Origin: Actinacidiphila yanglinensis
GTDB taxonomy: Bacteria > Actinomycetota > Actinomycetes > Streptomycetales > Streptomycetaceae
Direction of reading: 5' to 3'
Length of the DNA stretch: 64,000 nucleotides
Assembly: GCF_900107965.1 (NCBI RefSeq)
Contig: NZ_FNVU01000003.1
Coordinates: 1-64,000 of the forward strand
Shown one piece after another: positions 10,905-20,184 of this stretch. Under the pieces are notes generated by a model, which was not told the DNA's origin, did no database searches, and was given only the letters and a program-made list of their open reading frames with translations. How positions within the stretch are numbered: the stretch's first letter is position 1; every line of letters starts with the position of its first letter. A program made the translations under genes and the position numbers.

Positions 10905-11095
10905 GCGGTCGCGGCGCCGCCGAAGCCCCTGGCGCGCCGCCCGCGGACCGAGCCGCGCGCGCGTCCGCGGACCGAGTCACGTGCCCGTACGCGGGCGCTG
11001 CGCCGCGCGTGACGCGGCGTCAACCCGGCGCCAGGCGCCGTCCGACACGAACGGGCGTATCCCCGCGCACGTGTGTCCCCCGATCACAAGGGCGG

Positions 11096-11101
11096 TAACC
11101 T
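11096..11101 (+). promoter_or_regulatory. -10 box for a probably leaderless ftsK mRNA
   Basis: TAACCT ends 7 bases before the ftsK ATG at 11109. There is no purine-rich ribosome site between them, so transcription probably starts at or next to the A of the start codon. No clear -35 was found. Confidence 0.5.
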
Positions 11102-11108
11102 CGTCGCC

Positions 11109-13880
11109 ATGGCCCCCCGTACGTCCGGCACCGCCAAGAAAGCCCCGGCGCGGCCTCCGGCCAAGAAGACCGCGGCGAAGAAGACCGCGGCCAAGAGCGC
11201 TGCCGCGAAACCGCCTGCCAAGAAGGCGGCGGCCAAACCCGCGCCCATGGCCGCGCCGTCCCCGACCGGCGGGCTCTACCGGCTGGTGCGCGCGCTGTGG
11301 CTCGGTCTTGCGCACAGCGTCGGCGCGATCTTCCGCGGTATAGGGCGTGGAGCGCGCGGTCTGGACCCGGCCCACCGCAAGGACGGCCTCGCGCTGCTGC
11401 TGCTCGGGGTGACCCTCGTGGTCGCCGCGGGTACCTGGTCCAACCTGGACGGCCCGGTCGGCGATCTGGTCGCGCTCCTGATCACCGGCTCCTTCGGCCG
11501 GCTGGACCTGCTGGTGCCGTTCCTGCTCGGCGCGGTCGCCGTCCGGTTGATGCGCCACCCCGAGCAGCCCGAGGCCAACGGGCGGATCGTGATCGGCCTG
11601 TCCGCGCTCGTCCTGGGTGTGCTCGGCCTGATCGACATCGGCTGCGGTGCGCCGACCCGCGCCGACGGGGCGCAGGCGCTGCGCGACGCCGGTGGCCTGA
11701 TCGGCTGGGCCGCCGCCGAGCCCCTGCACGAGACCGTCGGCTCCGCGCTCGCCGCGGCCCTGCTGCTGCTGATCACCGTCTTCGGGCTGCTCGTCGTCAC
11801 CGCCACCCCCGTCAACGCCATCCCGCAGCGGCTGCGCGCGGCCGGCGTCCGGGTGGGCCTGTACGCGCCCGAGCCCGACCCCGAGGCCGTGCACCTGGAG
11901 GAGTTCTTCGACGAGGAGGACACCGCGGCCGGGTCGCGGTCCGGCGCGCCCGAGGACGAGTCGCCGGTCCGCCGGGTGCCCGAGCGGTTCACCAAGTCCC
12001 GCGGCGGCAAGGGCGCGGACGCCGACCCGTACGACTTCGAACGGGATGGCGAGCGCGCGGACGGGCTCGGCGCGGAGGCCGAACCCAAGCCGCGCCGCAA
12101 GTCCCGCCGCCGGGCCGAGCCGGTTCCCGGTTCCGCGGCGGCCGAGGACCTCGACCTCGACCCGGTCGACGTGGCGGCCGAGGCGGCGGCCGCCCTCGAC
12201 GGCGCGGTGCTGCACGGAGTGCAGCCTTCCCCGCTGGTCGCCGACCTCACCAGCCGGCTGAGGAAGCCGGTGCCCGCGGCGCGCGCCGACGACACCGGCA
12301 CCGGGAACGGCACCGGCTCCGTACCCGACCTGACCAAGTCCACCTCCACCGAGACCGGGCCGCCGCTGCCGCCGCGGGCCGAGCAGCTCCAGCTCTCCGG
12401 TGACATCACCTACGCCCTGCCGCCGCTCGACCTGCTGGAGCGCGGCGGCCCGGGCCGGACCCGGAGCGCCGCCAACGACGTGGTCGTGGCGTCCTTGAGC
12501 CAGGTGTTCAAGGAGTTCAAGGTGGACGCCGTCGTCACCGGCTTCACCCGCGGTCCGACGGTCACCCGCTACGAGGTGGAGCTGGGCGCCGCGGTGAAGG
12601 TCGAGCGGATCACCGCGCTCGCCAAGAACATCGCGTACTCCGTGGCCAGCCCCGACGTGCGGATCATCAGCCCGATCCCCGGCAAGTCCGCGGTCGGCAT
12701 CGAGATCCCCAACAGCGACCGCGAGATGGTCAACGTGGGGGACCTGCTGCGCTCGGCCGACGCCGCGGGCGAGGACCACCCGATGACCGTCGCGCTCGGC
12801 AAGGACGTCGAGGGCGGCTACGTGGTGGCCAACCTGACCAAGATGCCGCACGTCCTGGTCGCCGGTGCCACCGGTTCCGGCAAGTCCTCCTGCATCAACT
12901 GCCTGATCACCTCGGTGATGTGCCGCGCCACCCCGGACGAGGTCCGGATGGTGCTGGTCGACCCCAAGCGCGTCGAGCTGACCGCCTACGAGGGCATCCC
13001 GCACCTGATCACGCCGATCATCACCAACCCCAAGCGGGCCGCCGAGGCCCTGCAGTGGGTCGTGCGCGAGATGGACCTGCGCTACGACGACCTCGCCGCG
13101 TACGGCTTCCGGCACATCGACGACTTCAACGCGGCGGTGCGCTCGGGCAAGGCCAAGACCCCCGAGGGCAGCGAGCGCGAGCTGACGCCGTATCCGTACC
13201 TGCTGGTCATCGTGGACGAGCTGGCCGACCTGATGATGGTCGCGCCGCGCGACGTGGAGGACTCCATCGTCCGCATCACGCAGCTGGCCCGCGCCGCCGG
13301 CATCCACCTGGTGCTGGCCACCCAGCGTCCGAGCGTCGACGTCGTCACCGGCCTGATCAAGGCCAACGTGCCGTCCCGGCTCGCCTTCGCGACCTCGTCC
13401 CTCGCCGACAGCCGCGTCATCCTCGACCAGGCCGGCGCGGAGAAACTGATCGGAAAGGGTGACGGGCTGTTCCTGCCGATGGGCGCGAACAAGCCGATCC
13501 GGATGCAGGGCGCCTTCGTCACCGAGGACGAGATCGCCAAGATCGTCGAGCACTGCAAGGCCCAGCTCACGCCGAGCTACCGGGCCGACGTCACCGTCGG
13601 CAGCGGCCCGAAGAAGGAGATCGACGAGGAGATCGGCGACGACCTGGACCTGCTGTGCCAGGCGGCCGAACTGGTGGTCTCCACCCAGTTCGGGTCCACC
13701 TCGATGCTCCAGCGCAAACTGCGGGTCGGCTTCGCGAAGGCCGGGCGGCTGATGGACCTGATGGAGTCGCGCGGGATCGTCGGCCCGAGCGAGGGCTCCA
13801 AGGCGCGCGACGTGCTGGTCAAGGGGGACGAGCTGGACGATGTGCTTGCCGTGATCCGCGGCGGGGACCTGCCTGGGTGA
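11109..13880 (+). CDS. ftsK: DNA translocase FtsK/SpoIIIE
   Basis: 923 residues. A Lys/Ala/Pro-rich N-terminal tail (about 5-55) is followed by four to five membrane helices (about 95-235), an acidic and basic linker (about 250-430), and the RecA-like motor. Walker A is GATGSGKSS at about 586-594 and Walker B is in LLVIVDELADLMM. The C-terminus (about 860-923) is the winged-helix gamma domain that reads KOPS-like sequences. It pumps chromosomal DNA at the closing septum during sporulation-linked division. The start is ATG at 11109 rather than the open frame at 11073, because family members begin with this basic tail and a TAACCT box lies just upstream. Confidence 0.96.
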   Translation: MAPRTSGTAKKAPARPPAKKTAAKKTAAKSAAAKPPAKKAAAKPAPMAAPSPTGGLYRLVRALWLGLAHSVGAIFRGIGRGARGLDPAHRKDGLALLLLGVTLVVAAGTWSNLDGPVGDLVALLITGSFGRLDLLVPFLLGAVAVRLMRHPEQPEANGRIVIGLSALVLGVLGLIDIGCGAPTRADGAQALRDAGGLIGWAAAEPLHETVGSALAAALLLLITVFGLLVVTATPVNAIPQRLRAAGVRVGLYAPEPDPEAVHLEEFFDEEDTAAGSRSGAPEDESPVRRVPERFTKSRGGKGADADPYDFERDGERADGLGAEAEPKPRRKSRRRAEPVPGSAAAEDLDLDPVDVAAEAAAALDGAVLHGVQPSPLVADLTSRLRKPVPAARADDTGTGNGTGSVPDLTKSTSTETGPPLPPRAEQLQLSGDITYALPPLDLLERGGPGRTRSAANDVVVASLSQVFKEFKVDAVVTGFTRGPTVTRYEVELGAAVKVERITALAKNIAYSVASPDVRIISPIPGKSAVGIEIPNSDREMVNVGDLLRSADAAGEDHPMTVALGKDVEGGYVVANLTKMPHVLVAGATGSGKSSCINCLITSVMCRATPDEVRMVLVDPKRVELTAYEGIPHLITPIITNPKRAAEALQWVVREMDLRYDDLAAYGFRHIDDFNAAVRSGKAKTPEGSERELTPYPYLLVIVDELADLMMVAPRDVEDSIVRITQLARAAGIHLVLATQRPSVDVVTGLIKANVPSRLAFATSSLADSRVILDQAGAEKLIGKGDGLFLPMGANKPIRMQGAFVTEDEIAKIVEHCKAQLTPSYRADVTVGSGPKKEIDEEIGDDLDLLCQAAELVVSTQFGSTSMLQRKLRVGFAKAGRLMDLMESRGIVGPSEGSKARDVLVKGDELDDVLAVIRGGDLPG

Positions 13881-14205
13881 CGCCGCAGGCGGGTGCCCGG
13901 GCGGCGCGAGGGGGTATGCCCCGACGATGCGACGGCTAACCGTCGGATACACCCGGACGTGCGTACCATTCGTCACACAAGTGGAGTCGCGCCACGTGTG
14001 ATCCGGGGCAAGTCGGGGCACGTTCAAGGGCAACCGATTCCCCGGTCCATGCGTCAAGTAGTTACAAGCAGGACGACCGTCACCCCGCTGTCGCCCCCGA
14101 GCGCCGGCGGGGCCGACCGAAAGCCGCAGTCCGCTTGCCCCCGTGTTTTCCCCCGCACCTAGACTGAACTTCCAGCAGGTGGCTGCACGCTCGAAAGGCG
14201 CCCTC
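13881..14205. other. Intergenic region, ftsK to rodZ-like gene
   Basis: 325 bases with no supported gene. It contains a short hairpin CGACGG-CTAA-CCGTCG (13930-13945) that may weakly terminate ftsK, and an imperfect inverted repeat CACACaaGTGG ... CCACGTGTG (about 13976-14001). I see no strong promoter match. Confidence 0.5.
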
Positions 14206-15021
14206 GTGTCCATCGGCAACTCGCCCTCCGCCGACCGTCCTTCGGTCGGCCGCGCCCTTGCTCAGGCCCGCACCGAGGCGGGGCTGACCGTCGACGAGGT
14301 CAGCGCCACCACCCGGGTGCGGGTCCCGATCCTCCGCGCGATCGAGCAGGACGACTTCTCGCGCTGCGGTGGCGACGTCTACGCCCGCGGCCACATCCGC
14401 TCCATCGCCCGCGCCCTCGGCATCGACCCCGAGCCGCTGATCGCGCAGTACGCCGCCGAGCACGACACCGGCTCCGCGGTCGTGCAGGTCGCCCCGGTCT
14501 ACGAGGCCGAGCGGATCAAGTCGGAGCCGCGCAGGCCGAACTGGACCGCCGCCATGATCGCCGCGATCGTCGCCGTCATCGGCTTCGTCGGGTACACCGC
14601 GTTCAGCGGTGGCGGCGGGGACAAGCCGAGCGCCCAGGCCAGCACGAGCACGTCGGCCTCGGCCACCTCGCCCGCGACCCCGACGTCCCCGCAGGGCAAC
14701 GGCGCGCCCACCCCTCCGCAGCCGACCGACACCGACAGCGCCATCGCCGCGGCTCCGCCCGGGAAGGTCACGGTCAAGGTCAGCGCCGAGGGCGGCGCGA
14801 GCTGGATCCAGGCCACCGACGGCAACGGCAAGCAGCTCTTCCAGGCATCCCTCAAGGAGGGCGAGTCCAAGACCTGGACCGACGACAAGAAGATCAAGCT
14901 GGTCGTCGGCAACGCGGGCGCGGTGCAGCTCTTCGTCAACGGCAAGGACCTCGGACCGGCGGGCGACAAGGGCCAGGTCGTCCGGCTGACATACACCCCG
15001 GGCGACCCGACGCAGGGCTAG
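14206..15021 (+). CDS. RodZ-like helix-turn-helix membrane protein
   Basis: 271 residues. An N-terminal XRE/RodZ-type HTH (about 10-85, VGRALAQARTEAGLTVDEVSATTRV ... in the sequence, with YARGHIRSIARALGID) is followed by one membrane helix (about 118-140), a Ser/Thr/Pro-rich stretch, and a C-terminal beta domain of the DUF4115 type (about 185-265). This is the layout of the RodZ family, a cytoskeletal and cell-shape membrane protein, although streptomycetes may use it otherwise. The genes around it (ftsK upstream, rimO downstream) keep the same order in other streptomycetes. GTG 14206 has GAAAGG seven bases upstream. Confidence 0.82.
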   Translation: MSIGNSPSADRPSVGRALAQARTEAGLTVDEVSATTRVRVPILRAIEQDDFSRCGGDVYARGHIRSIARALGIDPEPLIAQYAAEHDTGSAVVQVAPVYEAERIKSEPRRPNWTAAMIAAIVAVIGFVGYTAFSGGGGDKPSAQASTSTSASATSPATPTSPQGNGAPTPPQPTDTDSAIAAAPPGKVTVKVSAEGGASWIQATDGNGKQLFQASLKEGESKTWTDDKKIKLVVGNAGAVQLFVNGKDLGPAGDKGQVVRLTYTPGDPTQG

Positions 15022-15167
15022 CCGCGAGCATCCTCGGAAGCCTGGCGGGGGCAGCCCGGCGGGGGCCGCGCCGGGGCTGCCGTGGCCTCCCGGTGGGACG
15101 CGGGGGTGCGACGGGGCGGACGGGCGTTCGGCGCACCTCACAGGGAAGTCGCCGACAGGTCACCGGG

Positions 15168-15173
15168 TAGGCT
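15168..15173 (+). promoter_or_regulatory. -10 box for a probably leaderless rimO mRNA
   Basis: TAGGCT ends 7 bases before the rimO ATG at 15181, with no ribosome site between. The spacing fits transcription starting at the start codon. Confidence 0.5.
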
Positions 15174-15180
15174 GGTGCCT

Positions 15181-16863
15181 ATGCCCGAACCCCGTACCGT
15201 CGCCCTTGTCACGCTCGGATGCGCCCGCAATGAGGTGGACTCGGAGGAACTCGCCGGTCGGCTGGCGGCGGACGGGTGGCGGCTCGTCGACGACGCCTCC
15301 GACGCCGACGTGGCGGTCGTGAACACGTGCGGGTTCGTGGACGCCGCGAAGAAGGACTCCGTTGACGCCCTGCTCGAGGCGAACGACCTGAAGGCGCAGG
15401 GCCGCACCCAGGCCGTCGTCGCGGTGGGCTGCATGGCCGAGCGGTACGGCAAGGACCTGGCCGAGGCGCTTCCGGAGGCCGACGGGGTGCTGGGCTTCGA
15501 CGACTACGCCGACATCTCCGACCGGTTGCGGACCATCCTGTCGGGCGGCGTCCACGCCTCCCACACCCCGCGCGACCGGCGCAAGCTGCTGCCGATCAGC
15601 CCCGCGCAGCGGCAGGGCGCCGCATCCGGCACGGCGGGCACCGGCACCGGCTCCGGCGCGAAGCCGGTGGTCCTGCCCGGACACGGACAGGGCATCGCGG
15701 TCGGACGCCAAAGAAACGGCGACGGCGTGGGGGACGGCTCCGCCGCCCTTGCGGACGTACCCCGGCAGGCGGCCGACCTCGCGGATCTTCCCGACGGCCT
15801 GGCGCCCGCCTCCGGGCCGCGCCCCCCGCTGCGCAGGCGGCTCGACTCCGGCCCGGTGGCCTCGGTGAAGCTCGCCTCCGGCTGCGACCGCCGCTGCACC
15901 TTCTGCGCGATCCCCTCCTTCCGCGGCTCCTTCATCTCCCGGCGCCCGTCCGACGTCCTGGGCGAGACCCGGTGGCTGGCCGAGCAGGGCGTCAAGGAGG
16001 TCATGCTGGTCAGCGAGAACAACACCTCCTACGGCAAGGACCTCGGCGACATCCGCCTGCTGGAGACCCTGCTGCCGGAACTGGCCGTGGTCGACGGCAT
16101 CGAGCGGATCCGGATCAGCTACCTGCAGCCCGCGGAGATGCGGCCCGGGCTCATCGACGTCATGACCGCCACCCCGGGCGTCGTCCCTTACTTCGACCTG
16201 TCCTTCCAGCACTCCGCGCCGGGCGTGCTGCGCGCCATGCGCCGCTTCGGCGACACCGAACGCTTCCTCGAACTGCTGCACACGATCCGGTCGAAGGCAC
16301 CCGAGGCCGGCGTCCGCTCCAACTTCATCGTCGGCTTCCCCGGCGAGAGCGAGGACGACCTCGCCGAGCTGGAGCGCTTCCTCGGCCAGGCACGGCTCGA
16401 CGCCATCGGCGTGTTCGGTTACTCCGACGAGGAGGGCACCGAGGCGGCGTCCTTCGAGAACAAGCTCGACGACGACGTGGTCGCCGCCCGGCTCGCCCGC
16501 GTCTCCCGGCTGGCAGAGGAACTCACCGCGCAGCGCGCCCAGGAGCGGCTCGGCGCCACCGTGCGGGTGCTGGTCGAGGAGGTCGACGAGGAGACCGGGG
16601 AGATCACCGGCCGCGCCGACCACCAGGCGCCGGAGACCGACGGCCAGGTCGTCCTGCTGCCGCCCGGCGGGAACGCCGCGGGCGCCGCAGCCGTTGGGGC
16701 CGATGGGGCATCCGGCGAAGCGTGGCGGCCGGTGCCCGGCGCGTTCGTGACCGCCAAGGTGACGGGCACGGAGGGCGTCGACCTGATCGCCGAGGTGCTG
16801 CCCGAACTGGCCGGCATGTCCGGCCCCCAGGGCGCGAAGTGTTCCGAAGGGGCGGGCAGATGA
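15181..16863 (+). CDS. rimO: Ribosomal protein S12 methylthiotransferase RimO
   Basis: 560 residues. An N-terminal UPF0004 domain with [13 protein letters not shown] (three Cys for the auxiliary Fe-S cluster), a radical SAM domain with CDRRCTFC at about 237-244, and a C-terminal TRAM domain. It adds a methylthio group to a conserved Asp of ribosomal protein S12. Between the first two domains lies an insertion of roughly 90 residues rich in Gly, Ala and Pro (about 130-225), longer than in typical RimO of about 440 residues. The stop overlaps the pgsA start (ATGA at 16860), so the two are translationally coupled. Confidence 0.94.
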   Translation: MPEPRTVALVTLGCARNEVDSEELAGRLAADGWRLVDDASDADVAVVNTCGFVDAAKKDSVDALLEANDLKAQGRTQAVVAVGCMAERYGKDLAEALPEADGVLGFDDYADISDRLRTILSGGVHASHTPRDRRKLLPISPAQRQGAASGTAGTGTGSGAKPVVLPGHGQGIAVGRQRNGDGVGDGSAALADVPRQAADLADLPDGLAPASGPRPPLRRRLDSGPVASVKLASGCDRRCTFCAIPSFRGSFISRRPSDVLGETRWLAEQGVKEVMLVSENNTSYGKDLGDIRLLETLLPELAVVDGIERIRISYLQPAEMRPGLIDVMTATPGVVPYFDLSFQHSAPGVLRAMRRFGDTERFLELLHTIRSKAPEAGVRSNFIVGFPGESEDDLAELERFLGQARLDAIGVFGYSDEEGTEAASFENKLDDDVVAARLARVSRLAEELTAQRAQERLGATVRVLVEEVDEETGEITGRADHQAPETDGQVVLLPPGGNAAGAAAVGADGASGEAWRPVPGAFVTAKVTGTEGVDLIAEVLPELAGMSGPQGAKCSEGAGR

Positions 16864-17951
16864 CCGGAGGCGCCGAGTCCACGCCACCGCCCCTCCGGGG
16901 GGCCACCGCGGCACGTCCGGCGGCGGCCGGTGACCAGGGGAGCGGGCGGGGCGGGGTCTCGGCGGGCTCACGGGCCGAAGGCGGCCGGGACGGTGCGGCG
17001 CGGGGCGTCCGCGCCACCGGCCAGGCAGGGCTGTGGAACGTCGCGAACCTGCTGACGATGACCCGGCTCGTGCTGGTCCCCGGGTTCGTGCTGCTGCTCG
17101 TGCACGGCGACGGGCACGACCCGGTCTGGCGCTCCTTCGCCTGGGCGGCCTTCGCGATCGCGATGATCACCGACCTCTTCGACGGTGAGCTGGCCAGGCG
17201 CTACGGCCTGGTGACGGACTTCGGCAAGATCGCCGACCCGATCGCGGACAAGGCGATCATGGGCGCGGCGCTGGTCGGGCTGTCCGCGTTGGGCGACCTG
17301 CCGTGGTGGGTCACCGGGGTCATCCTCTTCCGTGAACTGGGCATCACCCTGATGCGCTTCTGGGTGATCCGGCACGGCGTCATCCCGGCCAGCCGCGGCG
17401 GGAAGCTGAAGACGCTCACCCAGGGCGTCGCGGTGGGCATGTACATCCTCGTGCTGACCGGCCCGCTGGCCAGCATCCGCGCCTGGATCATGGTGGTGGC
17501 GGTCGTGCTCACCGTGGCCACCGGCGTGGACTACGTACGGCAAGCGGTCGTCCTGCGCAGGGCGGGCCTTGCAGCGGAGGCCGCGGACCGCGCGGAGCCG
17601 GCCGCTGTGGCGGAGAGTGCTGTTCCGGGGGCCGCTGCTTCCGTGCCGGCGGCCGCGGATGCGCCGGCGGACGCCGCCGCCCAGGCGGCCACGCCCCCTT
17701 CCGCGACCGTGCCGTCTTCGGCCCCTTCGCCTCTTTCCGCGACCTCGACCTCGCCCGCGGCCGGCTCCCGTACCGGGACCGGGAGTGGCGGGGCGCACCG
17801 GATGGACGGTCCGACCGCCGAGGGCCCCGCGGCCGCGCCGGACGCCGGAAGCGCGCAGGTCACGACGTCCGCGCCGGGTTCTGCGCCCCCCTCCGCGCCG
17901 TTGTCCGCCCCGGCGCCCGCCGCCGAGCGTGAGCGGCAACAGGGCGTATGA
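16860..17951 (+). CDS. pgsA: CDP-diacylglycerol-glycerol-3-phosphate 3-phosphatidyltransferase
   Basis: 363 residues. The CDP-alcohol phosphatidyltransferase signature is present as [10 protein letters not shown]..., with D-G-x2-A-R-x9-G-x3-D-x3-D at about 108-130, among four to six membrane helices between about 60 and 230. It makes phosphatidylglycerophosphate, the precursor of phosphatidylglycerol and cardiolipin. Both ends are unusual: about 55 disordered residues precede the first helix, and about 130 Ala/Pro/Ser/Thr-rich residues follow the last, where typical PgsA has about 200 residues in all. The ATG overlaps the rimO stop and the 3' end overlaps the cinA start, so rimO-pgsA-cinA is an operon. 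Confidence 0.93.
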   Translation: MTGGAESTPPPLRGATAARPAAAGDQGSGRGGVSAGSRAEGGRDGAARGVRATGQAGLWNVANLLTMTRLVLVPGFVLLLVHGDGHDPVWRSFAWAAFAIAMITDLFDGELARRYGLVTDFGKIADPIADKAIMGAALVGLSALGDLPWWVTGVILFRELGITLMRFWVIRHGVIPASRGGKLKTLTQGVAVGMYILVLTGPLASIRAWIMVVAVVLTVATGVDYVRQAVVLRRAGLAAEAADRAEPAAVAESAVPGAAASVPAAADAPADAAAQAATPPSATVPSSAPSPLSATSTSPAAGSRTGTGSGGAHRMDGPTAEGPAAAPDAGSAQVTTSAPGSAPPSAPLSAPAPAAERERQQGV

Positions 17952-18568
17952 CCCCCGGCTCCTCGGCGCCGCCCGACCCCGCAGAACCGGCTCAGGCCGC
18001 GCGTGAGGCGCTGCGGCTGCTGATCGGGCGCGCTGAGACGCTCGCGGTCGCGGAGTCCCTCACAGGCGGCCTGGTGGCCGCGGAGCTGGTTGCCGTGCCG
18101 GGCGCCTCGGTGGCCTTCCGCGGTTCGGTCACGGCGTACGCGACCGAACTCAAGCACGAGATCCTCGGCGTCGACTCCGCGCTGCTCGCCGAGCGGGGCG
18201 CGGTGGACGCGGAGGTGGCGCGCGCGATGGCCGAGGGTGTCCGCGACCGGCTCGGCGCGGACTGGGGCGTCTCGACCACGGGCGTCGCCGGTCCTGACCC
18301 GCAGGACGGGCAGCCGGCCGGAACGGTCTTCGTGGCCGTCGCCGGCCCCCGGGACACCACGGTCAGCCCGCTGCGGCTGCCCGGCGACCGCGGCGCCGTC
18401 CGGCGGGCGTCGGTCGCGGCTGTCCTGGAACTGCTCACCTCCGAACTCCGGAGGAGTACGGTTGCGGGTCCGGAGTCCGCCGCGGCCCCGGTCGCAGGAC
18501 GGCAGAAAGACAAGGGCCCAACGGCCGCACATAACGGTCCCGGTACGAGTGCCGGCGGCCAAGGATAG
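17948..18568 (+). CDS. cinA: CinA-family nicotinamide-nucleotide amidohydrolase (PncC type)
   Basis: 206 residues, only the C-terminal CinA domain (about 15-165) with AVAESLTGG, GSVTAYA, GVSTTGVAGPDPQDGQPAG and VFVAV motifs. The long N-terminal molybdopterin-like domain of full CinA is absent, as in other actinobacteria. The expected reaction is deamidation of nicotinamide mononucleotide for NAD salvage. About 40 residues of low complexity follow the domain. It starts by an ATGA overlap with pgsA. Confidence 0.88.
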   Translation: MTPGSSAPPDPAEPAQAAREALRLLIGRAETLAVAESLTGGLVAAELVAVPGASVAFRGSVTAYATELKHEILGVDSALLAERGAVDAEVARAMAEGVRDRLGADWGVSTTGVAGPDPQDGQPAGTVFVAVAGPRDTTVSPLRLPGDRGAVRRASVAAVLELLTSELRRSTVAGPESAAAPVAGRQKDKGPTAAHNGPGTSAGGQG

Positions 18569-18699
18569 GGAAGAAGCCGGGGGGAAGGGATGTTTGCAGC
18601 CCTGAGTGAACACGTCTTCGCTCCCCGCACGGGCAGTGCCCGAGGCGGTACGGTGGGGCGAGAAGGATGCGGATTCGCGGTCCGAGGAGGGAGCCACCG

Positions 18700-19101
18700 A
18701 TGATCCTGCTCCGTCGCCTGCTTGGTGACGTGCTGCGTCGGCAGCGCCAGCGCCAGGGCCGCACTCTGCGTGAGGTCTCCTCGTCGGCCCGGGTCTCTCT
18801 CGGCTACCTCTCGGAGGTCGAGCGCGGGCAGAAGGAGGCGTCCTCCGAGCTGCTCTCGGCGATCTGCGACGCCCTGGACGTCCCGATGTCCGAGGTGATG
18901 CGCGAGGTCAGCGACGACCTGTCGCTCGCGGAGCTGGCGCAGTCCTCGGCCGCCGAGACCACCGCCGCGCCCATGCGGCCGCTGCTCGGCTCGGTCACGT
19001 CCGTCACCTCTGTCACCGCCGTACCGTCCGCTCCGGACGACCGGATCACCATCAAGGCGCCCAAGAAGTCCGCGGAGGCCGTGGACGTCGTCGCCGCCTG
19101 A
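18700..19101 (+). CDS. clgR: Clp/Lon regulator ClgR (XRE family)
   Basis: 133 residues. An N-terminal Cro/CI-type HTH (about 8-68, [21 protein letters not shown] with the [16 protein letters not shown] segment) is followed by a flexible tail ending in VVAA. This matches ClgR, which activates clp protease genes and lon in Streptomyces and Corynebacterium and is itself a Clp substrate recognised through its C-terminal Ala residues. The position just after cinA is the usual one. ATG 18700 is chosen because GAGGAGGGAG lies at 18684-18693; the open frame from 18667 lacks a site. Confidence 0.92.
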   Translation: MILLRRLLGDVLRRQRQRQGRTLREVSSSARVSLGYLSEVERGQKEASSELLSAICDALDVPMSEVMREVSDDLSLAELAQSSAAETTAAPMRPLLGSVTSVTSVTAVPSAPDDRITIKAPKKSAEAVDVVAA

Positions 19102-19107
19102 ACCTCC

Positions 19108-19133
19108 TGAACCGTACGACTGAACCGTACGAC
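19108..19133 (+). repeat. 13-bp tandem duplication
   Basis: TGAACCGTACGAC occurs twice back to back (19108-19120 and 19121-19133) immediately after the clgR stop. It looks like a small replication slip; no function is visible. Confidence 0.85.
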
Positions 19134-19135
19134 GC

Positions 19136-19211
19136 TGCGCCGCTGACCGTCCGTGTCAGCGGCGCACGCACGCCACAGGCCCCGCCCGGGACGATCCGTC
19201 CCTGGCGGGGC
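19136..19211 (+). terminator. Paired terminator hairpins after clgR
   Basis: Two hairpins follow each other: TGCGCCGCTGAC / GTCAGCGGCGCA (19136-19147 with 19155-19166) and a larger one at 19179-19211 (GCCCCGCC, GGGACG, loop ATC, CGTCCC, GGCGGGGC). Neither has a long T run, which is common in high-GC actinobacteria. Confidence 0.7.
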
Positions 19212-19323
19212 GCTTGCGTTCGCTGTCTTTTGCCATGTGTAGGGGGGCAAGGCAGGGTAGGCGCAGAAGGTCAGTGCGGGATGAATCGGACCCGATCGCG
19301 TCGATCCGCGAGGAGACAAGCGC

Positions 19324-19794
19324 ATGACTGTGGTGAAGAGCCCCCTGGCCGAACCGGCCCGTAAGACCGTCGGTGAGGCCCTCCAAGGTGCCCTGGTGGA
19401 CCTGATCGACCTCTCGCTGCTGGCGAAGCAGGTGCACTGGAACGTCATCGGCCCGCGGTTCCGCTCCGTCCACCTGCAACTCGACGAGGTCGTGGACAGC
19501 GCCCGCCTCGCCTCCGACACCGTCGCCGAGCGGGCCTCCGCGATCAGCGTCACCCCCGACGGCCGAGCCGGCACCGTGGCCAAGACCAGCGGCATCGACA
19601 CCGTCACCGACGGCTGGGTCAAGGACGCCGAGGTCGTCGAGATCATGGTCGCCGCCCTCGACGCCTGCATCACCCGAATGCGGGAACGCATCCAGACCAC
19701 CGCCGATCCGGACCCCGTGACGCAGGACATCCTCATCGGGATCACCGCCGACCTGGAGAAGTTCCACTGGATGTTCCAGGCGGAGAACGTCTGA
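19324..19794 (+). CDS. dps: Dps family DNA-binding ferritin-like protein
   Basis: 156 residues, the usual Dps length, with the helix motif AKQVHWNVIGPRFRSVHLQLDE that supplies ferroxidase ligands (His, Asp and Glu at the dimer interface), and KFHWMFQAEN at the C-terminus. It stores iron as ferric oxide and protects the nucleoid. The position after clgR corresponds to DpsB of S. coelicolor, to my recollection. There is no long N-terminal tail and only a very short C-terminal one. The ATG has GAGGAGAC just upstream (about 19310-19317). Confidence 0.92.
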   Translation: MTVVKSPLAEPARKTVGEALQGALVDLIDLSLLAKQVHWNVIGPRFRSVHLQLDEVVDSARLASDTVAERASAISVTPDGRAGTVAKTSGIDTVTDGWVKDAEVVEIMVAALDACITRMRERIQTTADPDPVTQDILIGITADLEKFHWMFQAENV

Positions 19795-19800
19795 GGCGCC

Positions 19801-20184
19801 GTGCGCGCCCACCGGATGAGACGGACGATACGGACCCGTGCGATACGCGGCCGCGCACGACTTCGGGCCGCGGTCAGGGTTCGCGTGGTGCTGGCCCTGG
19901 TCGGCGGCGCGCTGTGGTGGCTGGCCGTGCTGCGACTCGGACTGCCGCCGGGTGCCTCGGGCAGCCCCGTGGACGGTCTGCACGCGGTGTTCGTCGCGGG
20001 CGGCTGGAGCCTTGGCCTGATCCCCATACACGCGGTACCCGTACGCAGGCGGGAGGCAACTCGCCGCCGCGTCGGGACGGCGGCCCCCGTGGCGGCCACC
20101 CCGGGTATCGGCGGTGATCAGCCGGCGGCCGGGGAGGACGGCGGACCGGGCATCGGTCCCCGCTGGCACCGCGGGCACCAGTAG
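19801..20184 (+). CDS. Small Arg-rich membrane protein, unknown function
   Basis: 127 residues, function not recognised. An Arg-rich N-terminus (about 1-27) is followed by two hydrophobic segments (about 28-48 and 57-78, the first with ALVGGALWWLAVLRLGL) and a polar tail. It starts with GTG six bases after the dps stop, and GAGG precedes it. The last 67 bases overlap the convergent nei gene, so the true 3' part may be over-long or non-essential. A related small membrane gene may exist next to dpsB in other streptomycetes, but I cannot confirm this. Confidence 0.5.
   Translation: MRAHRMRRTIRTRAIRGRARLRAAVRVRVVLALVGGALWWLAVLRLGLPPGASGSPVDGLHAVFVAGGWSLGLIPIHAVPVRRREATRRRVGTAAPVAATPGIGGDQPAAGEDGGPGIGPRWHRGHQ

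Noticed and set aside
10941..10976. Direct repeat CCGCGGACCGAG (10941-10952 and 10965-10976)
   Set aside because: Only two short GC-rich copies after osaB; too little to call a CRISPR or regulatory array. No CRISPR, insertion sequence or attachment site was seen in the window.
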